DNA of 64,000 bases. Source: SHLQ01 sp964451305 (lineage in GTDB: Bacteria > Actinomycetota > Acidimicrobiia > Acidimicrobiales > SHLQ01). The translations under genes were made by a program, and so were the position numbers. Below the pieces are notes generated by a model, which worked only from the letters and a program-made list of their open reading frames with translations, had not been told where the DNA came from and searched no databases. This document shows positions 7,981-15,320 of the stretch, one piece after another. Location: positions 9,681 through 73,680 of the forward strand of contig CAYVHV010000015.1 of the NCBI GenBank assembly GCA_964451305.1. The letters are read 5' to 3'. Numbering within the stretch: the stretch's first letter is position 1; every line of letters begins with the position of its first letter.

Positions 7981-9021
7981 CTATGCGCGAGGTCGCGCTG
8001 GCCGCTGAGGTGCTGGGCAGCAGCCGGGTACACAGAAGTCCGGCCGCACCTCGAGGTTGCCCAGTGCCTTGACCGGGCCGTCGACACGGCGTTCTTCGAT
8101 GAGTTCGATGATCGCTGTGACGAATCGAGGGTCGGTCCCGACGGTGCCGGCGCGGGCATAGGGAAGCGCAAGCCGTTCGGCAGTAGCGAGGGCTTCGGTG
8201 TCGAGGTCGAACATGACCTCCATGTGGTCCGAGATGAAGCCGACCGGAATCACGACGACCGCTGGTGTGCCCTCGTTGCTGAGGTGTTCCAGGTGGTCGT
8301 TGATGTCCGGTTCAAGCCATGGAACCTGTGGTGGGCCGCTGCGCGATTGCCACACGAGATCGAAGTCGGTGCGTTGGGCTTCGGTGCGGCCAGAGCGCTC
8401 GGCGATAAGGCGAGATGATTCGCGGAGTTGTACCTCGTAGTCAGATGTTGACGACATAGAGATTGGAATGGAGTGTGCGGTGAACACGAGTCGAGCATCG
8501 TTGCCGTGATCGCCGAGCGAGTCGAGGGCGGCCATCACATTGTCGACCATTGGATCGATGAAACCCGGATGGTCGTAGTACTGGCGGATCTTGTGCACGA
8601 CGGGGGCAGCGTCACCGACTTCGGCTCGGGCGCGCTCGATATCTTCGCGGTATTGATGACAGCCGGAGTATGAGCTGGTCGCCGATGTAACGAAGGCGAT
8701 CGCATTGGTGATGCCATCGTCTGCCATCTGTTGGATGGTGTCTGTCAGCATCGGTGTCCAGTTGCGGTTCCCCCAATACACCGGCAGGTCGATGCGGTGG
8801 TCGGCAAGCGCAGCCTCGAGTGCCGCAATCAGGTCGCGACACTGGTCGTTGATCGGGCTCTTTCCACCGAACAAGTGATAGTGCGCTCCCACTTGTTCGA
8901 GGCGTTCTTTCGGGATGCCCCGGCCGCGAGTGACGTTCTCAAGAAAGGGCACGACCTCGTCGGGAGCCTCGGGTCCGCCAAAGGACACGATCAGGATTGC
9001 GTCGTAGTCGAACATGCTCAT
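7981..9021 (-). CDS. hemH: Ferrochelatase (coproporphyrin type, Fe-S cluster cysteines)
   Basis: Inserts ferrous iron into a porphyrin at a late step of haem synthesis; actinobacterial members use coproporphyrin III (CpfC). The start at 9021 overlaps the stop of nei (ATGA), giving 346 residues. Catalytic His183 lies in TAHSIP and the conserved Glu in DHMEV (269). Cysteines at 121 (in YSGCHQYRED) and 330, 334 and 335 (FCVPGCC near the C-terminus) match the ligand set of the [2Fe-2S] cluster described for actinobacterial ferrochelatases. It is the last gene of a unit with whiB, a CarH-like regulator and nei. Co-expression with a light/B12 sensor would make sense because free porphyrins are phototoxic. 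Confidence 0.95.
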   Translation of the reverse strand: MSMFDYDAILIVSFGGPEAPDEVVPFLENVTRGRGIPKERLEQVGAHYHLFGGKSPINDQCRDLIAALEAALADHRIDLPVYWGNRNWTPMLTDTIQQMADDGITNAIAFVTSATSSYSGCHQYREDIERARAEVGDAAPVVHKIRQYYDHPGFIDPMVDNVMAALDSLGDHGNDARLVFTAHSIPISMSSTSDYEVQLRESSRLIAERSGRTEAQRTDFDLVWQSRSGPPQVPWLEPDINDHLEHLSNEGTPAVVVIPVGFISDHMEVMFDLDTEALATAERLALPYARAGTVGTDPRFVTAIIELIEERRVDGPVKALGNLEVRPDFCVPGCCPAPQRPARPRA

Positions 9022-9809
9022 GCTTGGCACGTGGGGCAGTACCACGCCTTGCGCTTGGCAATCTCGGACAGGCGAATCTCGTCTCCGCAACGATGACATG
9101 GCTGACCCTCGCGCTTATAGACGTAAAGCCGTTCGTCGTTGGGCATCTTCGCAGCGGTAACGCCGACCTCATCGGGTTCGCGGGTAACGATTCGGTTGAG
9201 GCGAACGCCGAGCTTCAGTTGCGACTTCGCCATGTCCCAGAGCTCCGCTACTTGTTCATCGGAGAGCTCGTTGGCTGGCGTATTTGGATCGATCCCGGCG
9301 AGGTAGCAGAACTCTGAACGGTAGACGTTTCCGATTCCAGCGATGACCTTCTGGTCGAGGAGCGCTGCGGAAAGGGGAAGTTTCTTTCGCTTCATTCGCG
9401 CCGCAAACTCATCGGGGTCGGCGTCCTTGCGAAGTGGGTCTGGGCCGAGCTTGCTCGTGACCTTGACCGCATCATCGTCATCGATGAGGGCACAGACCAT
9501 TGGTCCGGTGAGGTCCCACGTGGCCGTGTCGCTCGTGAGTCGGAGCCGAATCGCACCCGCTTCTTCTGCGTCGACCTCCTTCTTGCGGAGCTTGCCGATC
9601 AATCCGAGATGGATGTGGAGCAGTGGTGCTCCTTCGAAGTCCATGAAAAGGTGCTTGCCCCATGCCTGTGCCTCGTTGAGGACCAGCCCGTCGAGTTGAG
9701 CGGCCTCGTCGGCGAACCGGCCCTGAGGAGATGATGCGATGACGGGCTGGGGGCGGATCGTCTTGTTGAGATCCTTCGCCAACCGATGAATTGTGTGTCC
9801 TTCTGGCAT
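9018..9809 (-). CDS. nei: Fpg/Nei-family DNA glycosylase (Nei1-like)
   Basis: A 263-residue bifunctional glycosylase/AP lyase that removes oxidised bases. The start at 9809 leaves Pro2-Glu3 as the catalytic N-terminus after Met removal (PEGHTIHRLA), a form typical of mycobacterial Nei1. Further landmarks are Lys52 in WGKHLF, the helix-two-turn-helix segment with LLDQKVIAGIGNVYRSE (151-167), and a C-terminal zinc finger with Cys238, 241, 258 and 261. The stop overlaps the ferrochelatase start and the regulator gene ends 10 bases upstream. Linking repair of oxidative damage to haem synthesis and a photoreceptor-like regulator suggests a photo-oxidative stress unit. Confidence 0.93.
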   Translation of the reverse strand: MPEGHTIHRLAKDLNKTIRPQPVIASSPQGRFADEAAQLDGLVLNEAQAWGKHLFMDFEGAPLLHIHLGLIGKLRKKEVDAEEAGAIRLRLTSDTATWDLTGPMVCALIDDDDAVKVTSKLGPDPLRKDADPDEFAARMKRKKLPLSAALLDQKVIAGIGNVYRSEFCYLAGIDPNTPANELSDEQVAELWDMAKSQLKLGVRLNRIVTREPDEVGVTAAKMPNDERLYVYKREGQPCHRCGDEIRLSEIAKRKAWYCPTCQA

Positions 9810-9819
9810 TTGGAGAGTT

Positions 9820-10647
9820 TTAACCGGCCCGAAGCTCTTGGTGAAGTCGGTCGAACGTGACGAGCGCATCGCGCGCCGAATCCGACGGTATGCAGTCACC
9901 CAGTTTCTCGATGTCGTCAGACGACGCGAAAGCGCCACCGCCTACCACGATTGGGGTGTCGGGGAGTTGATCACGAATTGCAGCGATAGTCACAGACGCA
10001 ATCTCATCGGCCCCAAGGGTCGTGGCCGAGAGGCCGATGGCTACAAGATCATTTGTTGCTGCGCAGCGGGCTGCTACCGAATCGGGCGGGGTGTTCCCTC
10101 CAAGATCTTCGACGTCGAAACTGCGCGCTCGAAGCAGGTCGCGCAATATTGCGGTCGGAAGGAGATGGTGGTCGTTCGCCACGGTGGCGAGCACGATGGT
10201 TCCGCGGGAGCGTCCTCGATTGGTTCCGACCAGTGGGCCGAGGCGAGCGACTACTCGAATAGCGACAGCGGTTGCGATGTGCTCGTCTGCAATATCGATC
10301 TCACCGTCGTGCCAGCGTTGCCCGATGTTGGTGAGGGCGGGGGCAAGAAGATCGAGATAGACCTCATCGGCATCGGCGCCGCCAGCCATGGCACTCTCGA
10401 GAAGTTGAAAGCTGCCGTTCTCGTCGCCGGCCAGCAATCGTTCTTCGAGTCGTCCGGGGATGACTTCAGGACGGCTTGTATCGGTGACTCGTCCGGTCTG
10501 GAGATTGGCGAGGTCATCGACGTTGACATGCCACTGTCCACCGCGCTTTTCGGCAGGGAGACGACCGGTGCGGACGTACCGGTACGCCGTCATGTAGTGA
10601 ACTCCGAGTTTCTCGGATGCTTCGTTAAGCGAGATTGTCTCGGCCAT
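9820..10647 (-). CDS. CarH/LitR-like B12-binding transcriptional regulator
   Basis: A 275-residue regulator with a MerR/excisionase-type winged helix (1-50, with LGVHYMTAYRYVRTGRLP), a four-helix cobalamin-cap domain (about 65-140) and a Rossmann-like B12-binding domain (about 148-270). The light-sensing family signature W-x9-EH is present as Trp112, Glu122 and His123. The probable lower axial ligand is His161, in D-H-H-L-L-P, a variant of the DxHxxG motif. Known CarH proteins repress in the dark as adenosylcobalamin-bound tetramers and leave DNA when light breaks the Co-C bond. No carotenoid genes lie nearby. It sits 5 bases after whiB and 10 before nei. The fold is certain; the light response is inferred. 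Confidence 0.87.
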   Translation of the reverse strand: MAETISLNEASEKLGVHYMTAYRYVRTGRLPAEKRGGQWHVNVDDLANLQTGRVTDTSRPEVIPGRLEERLLAGDENGSFQLLESAMAGGADADEVYLDLLAPALTNIGQRWHDGEIDIADEHIATAVAIRVVARLGPLVGTNRGRSRGTIVLATVANDHHLLPTAILRDLLRARSFDVEDLGGNTPPDSVAARCAATNDLVAIGLSATTLGADEIASVTIAAIRDQLPDTPIVVGGGAFASSDDIEKLGDCIPSDSARDALVTFDRLHQELRAG

Positions 10648-10652
10648 GGGAA

Positions 10653-10997
10653 TTAGCCAGCCAGCTTCTTTTGCTCAGACGTTGCAGATCGGGCGGCGTC
10701 TCGACCGAGTTCGGCCACGGCACGTCGCGATGGGCTGCGTGGTGGGTATCCGAGGGCGGCTCGCTGCTCTTCGCTTTCTCCGCCCCAGAACCCATGCTCG
10801 CGGTTCTCTCGCGCCCAGCTACGACACGCCAACATGACCTGACAGTTGTCGCAGTAGGACCGGGCGAGTGTCTCTCGCTTGGTGCGTCGTGTGCGACGCT
10901 CTCCCGGGGGAGCGAAGAACAGATCGGCCTTGTCCTTGCATAGACCGTCCGCACTCCATTCCCGGCTCCCCGATACCGCAAACAATTCATCCAGCAT
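10653..10997 (-). CDS. WhiB-family iron-sulfur regulator
   Basis: A 114-residue Wbl protein, a family confined to actinobacteria and their phages. The four cluster cysteines are Cys20, 49, 52 and 58 (C-x28-C-x2-C-x5-C), followed by the GFWGG turn (about 69-73) and a basic C-terminal segment. Known relatives bind a [4Fe-4S] cluster sensitive to O2 or NO and act with sigma factors. AGGGAG (complement of 11004-11009) lies 6 bases before the ATG and fixes the start. It is the first gene of a run with the CarH-like regulator, nei and ferrochelatase, and two palindromes lie directly upstream. Which Wbl subgroup it belongs to cannot be settled by eye. Confidence 0.95.
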   Translation of the reverse strand: MLDELFAVSGSREWSADGLCKDKADLFFAPPGERRTRRTKRETLARSYCDNCQVMLACRSWARENREHGFWGGESEEQRAALGYPPRSPSRRAVAELGRDAARSATSEQKKLAG

Positions 10998-11021
10998 GAT
11001 GCACTCCCTAGGCGTTTACTC

Positions 11022-11055
11022 AATTTAGCGCTAAATTTATCTTTTAGTGCTAAAA
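11022..11055. promoter_or_regulatory. Paired palindromic operator upstream of whiB-carH-nei-hemH
   Basis: A perfect 16-base palindrome, AATTTAGCGCTAAATT (11022-11037), is followed by TTTTAGTGCTAAAA (11042-11055), which has the same half-site TTTAG/CTAAA with one central difference. The centres are 19 bases apart, near two helical turns. The pair is strikingly AT-rich for this genome and lies 25-58 bases ahead of the whiB start, where promoter elements should be. A dimeric or tetrameric regulator, possibly the CarH-like protein encoded downstream, is the natural candidate to bind here. Confidence 0.65.
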
Positions 11056-11094
11056 CCTCTTGGCGTTCTAGGTAAATTGCGATAAAGAAAGCAA

Positions 11095-11121
11095 AATCCC
11101 ACAGCGAATCGCTGTGGGATT
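11095..11121 (-). terminator. Intrinsic terminator of the glutaredoxin gene
   Basis: Perfect arms at 11095-11106 and 11110-11121 form a 12-bp stem around a three-base loop. On the minus strand the stem is followed by TTTTGCTTTCTTT, a good U-tract. It lies about 80 bases beyond the glutaredoxin stop, so it should end that transcript and insulate the whiB operon, which starts just after it. Confidence 0.75.
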
Positions 11122-11200
11122 GCAAAAACACATGCACGGTGGTCTCGCTAGAGGCACCGAGGTTTGTTGTCAGCGCGTTCGCGCTACTTGGTGACGGCGA

Positions 11201-11533
11201 TCAGCCGCCGAGCCACTTGTTGAGCTTCTTCGCGAACGCACCGTTCTCGGGAACCTCAACCCCCTCGGGGATAAGTTCGGGAGCCTGGTTACCAAGCGCT
11301 TGAAGCACTTCGTTTGGGCTTGGGTTGACCATCTTGGCCTTACCAATCACCACAGTAGGAACTGTTTCGTTACCGTCAGCGATCTCGCGAACGGTTGCTG
11401 CAGCCTTCTTGCTCTCCCAGATATTGAATTTGTTGAGAGGCAGATCCAGCTTGTTCAGTTTGCTTTCCAAGTTCATGCAGAACGGGCAGCCTGGTCGCCA
11501 GTAGAAATCGATCGTCGTATCGGTAGTAGTCAC
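11201..11533 (-). CDS. Mycoredoxin-like glutaredoxin
   Basis: A 110-residue thioredoxin-fold protein with the redox motif CPFC at 16-19 (WRPGCPFC) and the cis-proline motif TVPTVVIG near residue 58. In mycothiol-using actinobacteria, mycoredoxins of this kind reduce mixed disulfides between protein and mycothiol; that role is inferred from family and taxon. The C-terminus extends about 25 residues beyond the minimal fold with PELIPEGVEVPENGAF. It lies between the gapped DUF2510 gene, which ends at its start, and the whiB operon, from which a terminator separates it. It may share its transcript with the DUF2510 gene. Confidence 0.87.
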   Translation of the reverse strand: MTTTDTTIDFYWRPGCPFCMNLESKLNKLDLPLNKFNIWESKKAAATVREIADGNETVPTVVIGKAKMVNPSPNEVLQALGNQAPELIPEGVEVPENGAFAKKLNKWLGG

Positions 11534-12370
11534 TCACTCATCCAGTTCGTCATTGATCCGTCCAACAAGGTTGGCATCTTCATCGAATGCTAAACATGTT
11601 ACGAGGCGATCAGGGTTTTCTTCCTCGTTCCATGAATCCCTCGTCGGTTGGAAGAACTTGAAGTTGATGACGCGGTCGTCGCCAGTTCGGATGAGCGGAG
11701 CGAGCGACGAGCGGCAAACGTCTTCTGCAAAGGCGGAGATAGCGGCCTCGTCAAACTCGGTAATCGACTCGTCGACGATGGCTTCGCGGTAGACCTCAAA
11801 GTCGTGCGGTACGTCGCAGTCGACGAGCTCGACCTGCAATACCTGACCAGTGATGTCTCCAATGATGCAGTTCCCCGCCCGGATTGCGAATACCGAGATG
11901 AGATTTGGGCCCTCACCATCGATGGCTGGCTCTCCGTCGACAGCGGGGGCCTCCTCGGCAACGGTCGTCTCGGTGGCCACGGGATCAGTGGTCGCTGTGT
12001 CGCTGCTACTGCCATCGTTCGAGAACAGCTGGAGTGCAAGCCAGATGATGGCTCCGATCAGGACAAAGGAGGCGGCGATGCCGCCGATGATCGACCAGTT
12101 CGGGCCACCACTTTCGACCGTTGGTGCCGGTGAAGGTTCAGGTACGGCCAAGTCCACGACATCGGGTGGAGAGCTATTCGCTGGGCTAAGTCCAGTCTCT
12201 CCGCTAGTCGCGCCGGTGTCAGATGGCGTGCGCCATGCGTCTGTACGTTCGATCGGGGTGGTGGTCGGTGGCTCGTACGGTTGGAGCGGAACGGTGCCGA
12301 GGTCGGGAGCGCTAGCGTCTGGTGCACTCACGTCTGGTGCACTGACATCGGGGATCGATGGTGCTTCTGG
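11534..12370 (-). CDS. DUF2510 repeat membrane protein, C-terminal part (gap-interrupted)
   Basis: This is the C-terminal portion of one gene split by the N run. It begins in PDVSAPD-type repeats, continues through a Pro/Thr/Ser-rich cytoplasmic linker, then has one membrane helix (IIGGIAASFVLIGAIIWLAL) and an exported domain of about 150 residues. That domain has four conserved-looking cysteines (GNC, LVDC, EDVC, VTC) and resembles the septum-formation/DUF4190-associated domain common in actinobacteria. The last codons meet the start of the glutaredoxin gene without a gap. Because the N run is 100 bases, not a multiple of three, the frame does not join across it; the true repeat length is unknown. 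Confidence 0.8.
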   Translation of the reverse strand, partial: PEAPSIPDVSAPDVSAPDASAPDLGTVPLQPYEPPTTTPIERTDAWRTPSDTGATSGETGLSPANSSPPDVVDLAVPEPSPAPTVESGGPNWSIIGGIAASFVLIGAIIWLALQLFSNDGSSSDTATTDPVATETTVAEEAPAVDGEPAIDGEGPNLISVFAIRAGNCIIGDITGQVLQVELVDCDVPHDFEVYREAIVDESITEFDEAAISAFAEDVCRSSLAPLIRTGDDRVINFKFFQPTRDSWNEEENPDRLVTCLAFDEDANLVGRINDELDE

Positions 12371-12525
12371 NNNNNNNNNNNNNNNNNNNNNNNNNNNNNN
12401 NNNNNNNNNNNNNNNNNNNNNNNNNNNNNNNNNNNNNNNNNNNNNNNNNNNNNNNNNNNNNNNNNNNNNNCGTCTGGTGCACTCACGTCTGGTGCACTGA
12501 CATCGGGGATCGATGGTGCTTCTGG
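12316..12525. repeat. Identical 55-bp repeats flanking the assembly gap
   Basis: The 55 bases at 12316-12370 are identical to those at 12471-12525, with the N run between them. Each copy also contains an inner duplication of the dodecamer encoding SAPDV. The assembler evidently broke inside a longer tandem array within the coding region, encoding PSIPDVSAPDVSAPD-type units. Confidence 0.9.
12371..12470. other. Assembly gap, 100 N
   Basis: Exactly 100 unknown bases, a conventional scaffold-gap placeholder. It lies inside the DUF2510 gene and between identical repeats, so neither its length nor the frame across it can be trusted. Confidence 0.99.
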
Positions 12526-13425
12526 GATGGCGGCCTCGGGCATTTGCACGTCGGGAATGATCGGCGACTGTTCGATCGGGGCAAAGGCCGGTGCCGGAGT
12601 CTCCATGGCTGGAGTATCGGGAGCGACGCCGGATGCAAATGGCGATGCCGATGGCTCGGCGTTCGTCCACTTCTCATCGGAGACGGTGGGGTCGGTTTCA
12701 ACCGCCTGCCAGCCTCCCTGCTCTGCTGGGGTGTCTACGATCGGCGCTGCGGCTGTCTCGGCAACGGGCGTGGCTGGCACAACTGGCTCTGGCTCGAAGA
12801 ACGGCTCAGGCTGGGTGAACGCTGGCGCGCCGACAACCGGCACATCTTCAACAACCGGCACATCTTCAACAACCGGCAGATCTTCAACAACCGGCACATC
12901 TTCAACAACCGGCACTGTGGCGACAGGGTCGACGGCGAGTGGCTGCGCAGCGATTGGTTCGATGACGACCGGGTCTGCCGCAACGATTGGTTCTGTCGGG
13001 ACGATGGGCTCAAAGGCGATCGGTGCCGCCGCTACCTCAGGTTCGCTAACAACAGCTTCTGCAGCGACGACAGGCTCTACTGGTGCGACCGGCGCCGGCG
13101 TGACGGGCTCAAAGGTGATCGGCTGCGCCGTCGCGGCGGGCTCGACGACCGCAGGTTCGGCCGTGATTGCGTCGACGACGGGGGCAGGCGCGACGGGTGC
13201 GGGTTGCGTGGGCACCACTGGCGTCGGCTCGACCGGCGCTACCGGTGTCGCAGCGACGGCATTCGCTACAGGCGCAGCGGCTGCCGGGTCGGCTACAGGT
13301 GCAGCTGTTTCAGTTGTCGCATTGGTGATCTCGCCCTCATAGACGGCTCCGGACTCCGCATCTGCGGGGTACCACTTGCCATCGGAGGCCAACCACCAGC
13401 CGGGTCCTTGCCATACGTCACTCAC
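12471..13425 (-). CDS. DUF2510 repeat membrane protein, N-terminal part (gap-interrupted)
   Basis: N-terminal portion of the same gene. I choose the GTG at 13425, which puts the DUF2510 motif (GPGWWLASDGKWYPAD) at residues 7-22, where the family normally has it. An upstream ATG at 13581 would lie inside the divergent ABC-F gene. After the motif come about 300 residues of low-complexity Ala/Pro/Val/Glu sequence with VAP, EP and VVEDVP units, including 4.6 copies of an 18-base repeat at 12833-12916. The layout is a cytoplasmic DUF2510 head, a long flexible spacer, one membrane helix and an extracytoplasmic domain. Function is unknown; a role in envelope or septum processes is only inferred. No good ribosome site precedes the GTG. 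Confidence 0.75.
12833..12916. repeat. 18-bp tandem repeat (VVEDVP) x 4.6
   Basis: The unit ACAACCGGCACATCTTCA begins at 12833, 12851, 12869, 12887 and, partially, 12905; the third copy has one change (CAG for CAC), which gives Leu in place of Val. It encodes a VVEDVP repeat on the minus strand. Being a multiple of three, copy-number change keeps the frame, as expected for a length-variable protein spacer. Confidence 0.92.
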
Positions 13426-13562
13426 GGTTTGTAGCGTAATCGCCGTTTCGTGAAGGTGTGAATCGATACGACGCTTTTCAGGACGGCGCGTGGCTGATCG
13501 ACCTCCATCCGCGCGAGTGCACACCAGCGTGTGATCGGGAATTTGTTGACTAGCCTCGACCC

Positions 13563-15320
13563 GTGATCCTCGTAGATGCAACCGATCTGACCATGGCTCG
13601 GCCTGGCCGAGATCTTTTCCGCGATGTATCGATAACCATCTCTACCGGTGACCGAATCGGCCTTGTCGGGCTCAACGGCACGGGCAAGTCATCACTCATC
13701 GATGTCCTCATCGGAAATCGAGATCCGGAGTCCGGGACCGTTCGGCGAGGTCGCGATGTCCGGATCGCAGCACTCGATCAAAACCCCGACCTCGGTACGG
13801 GGACGGTCCGCGACGCCGTCGACCATGTCGACGGAGAGGCGTGGGAGATCGATGCGGTGCTCGGCAAGCTGGGCATGGATGGTCGTGCGGAGACCCCGGT
13901 CTCGCAGCTTTCGGGCGGCGAGGCAAAGCGCGTCGCTCTGGCACGAGCATTGGTGCATCCGAGCGATCTGCTCATCCTCGATGAGCCAACCAACCACCTC
14001 GACGTGGATGCCATCGAATGGCTCGAGTCGAAACTGTCCTCATATAAGGGCGGGCTGATTCTCGTAACCCACGATCGTCATGTGCTCGACCGCGTGACGA
14101 ACAGAGTGCTCGAACTCGACCGTGGGAGCGCGTTTACTCATGAGGGTGGGTACGACGCCTACCTCGAAGGCCGCGCGCTGAGAGAAGCCCAAGCCGAACA
14201 AGCCGAGAAGGTGCGGGCCAACCTTGCTCGCAGCGAACTCGCATGGCTACGACGTGGAGCGCCTGCTCGAACAAGCAAAGCAAAGGCTCGTATTCGGACC
14301 GCGACCGAGTTGGTCAATGCTCGCCCTGACGCCGCGGCGCGAGAAGGGTCGTTAGATCTGTATTTCGGAACCCCACGGCTTGGGAACGATGTCGTCGAAC
14401 TCCGGGGGATCAGCTTTGCCCATCCCGGCCACGACCCGTTGTTCTCCTCGGTCGACCTCGCGATCGACCCTCGTGAACGGCTTGGCATCGTTGGCTCGAA
14501 CGGAGCTGGCAAGTCGACGCTGCTCGATGTGATCTCCGGAAAGCGTCGACCCACCGAGGGTTCGGTCGAGATTGGCTCGACCGTCCAGATGGAGCTCTTC
14601 GATCAGCGCGGGGTAGAGCTCAATCCGCAAAGCCGCGTGTGGGAAGCCGTCATCGATGCACCCAAGCCCGAGTGGCAGGACGTGCAGCTGATGGAGAGCT
14701 TCTGGTTCGATAGCGATGCGCAGTACGCGCCGATCGAACTCTTGAGCGGAGGCGAACGTCGTCGGCTGCAGCTGCTCATCACGCTCGCAAAAAAACCGAA
14801 CGTGCTGTTGCTCGATGAACCCACGAACGATCTCGATCTGGACACGCTCCGGGTTCTGGAGGACTTCCTCGAGAACTACCCGGGCGCCGTCATTGTGGTC
14901 AGTCACGATCGAGCATTTCTCGAACGTACCGTCGACGATGTCGTCGTCTTCGATGGCGGCGGTTCGGTCAGCCGGCTGCCGGGGGGCTACGAGGCATACG
15001 ATCAACTGCGCAGGACGAAGGGTGCAGCAAAAGGCTCGGGTAACAGACTCGAACAAACCGCGCCCAAGAACACCTCGGCTGCATCTGCAAAGCCATCATC
15101 GGGCCGCTCGCACAGCACCGTCCGCCACGAGCTGAAAGCCAACGAGAAGGAGATGGCGAAACTCGATACGCGGCAGAAGACGCTGACCGCCGAACTCGTT
15201 GCAGCTGGTGACGACCACGACGCGCTCTCGCGTATCGGTGCAGAACTCGGCGAGGTGACGAGCTGCATCTCCGAGCTTGAAGAACAGTGGCTCGCACTCA
15301 GCGAAGAACTTGAGGCCTAG
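13563..15320 (+). CDS. ABC-F family ATPase (Uup-like)
   Basis: A 585-residue soluble protein with two ABC domains and no membrane part, starting at GTG 13563. Domain 1 has GLNGTGKSS (about 37-45), signature LSGGEAKRVALARAL and DEPTNHLD; domain 2 has GSNGAGKST, LSGGERRRLQLL and DEPTNDLD. The inter-domain arm includes ELAWLRRGAPARTSKAKARI, the pattern seen in Uup/EttA-type ribosome-associated members. A C-terminal coiled-coil region (about 515-585) follows a basic Ser-rich linker, as in Uup. ABC-F proteins act on stalled or initiating ribosomes. The gene diverges from the DUF2510 gene, and its stop overlaps the convergent TolB-like gene by four bases. Confidence 0.93.
   Translation: MILVDATDLTMARPGRDLFRDVSITISTGDRIGLVGLNGTGKSSLIDVLIGNRDPESGTVRRGRDVRIAALDQNPDLGTGTVRDAVDHVDGEAWEIDAVLGKLGMDGRAETPVSQLSGGEAKRVALARALVHPSDLLILDEPTNHLDVDAIEWLESKLSSYKGGLILVTHDRHVLDRVTNRVLELDRGSAFTHEGGYDAYLEGRALREAQAEQAEKVRANLARSELAWLRRGAPARTSKAKARIRTATELVNARPDAAAREGSLDLYFGTPRLGNDVVELRGISFAHPGHDPLFSSVDLAIDPRERLGIVGSNGAGKSTLLDVISGKRRPTEGSVEIGSTVQMELFDQRGVELNPQSRVWEAVIDAPKPEWQDVQLMESFWFDSDAQYAPIELLSGGERRRLQLLITLAKKPNVLLLDEPTNDLDLDTLRVLEDFLENYPGAVIVVSHDRAFLERTVDDVVVFDGGGSVSRLPGGYEAYDQLRRTKGAAKGSGNRLEQTAPKNTSAASAKPSSGRSHSTVRHELKANEKEMAKLDTRQKTLTAELVAAGDDHDALSRIGAELGEVTSCISELEEQWLALSEELEA

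Noticed and set aside
12833..12916. Short regular repeats that might be taken for a CRISPR array
   Set aside because: The repeats are contiguous with no spacers, lie in frame within a gene, and no cas genes are present. The same applies to 63935-64000.
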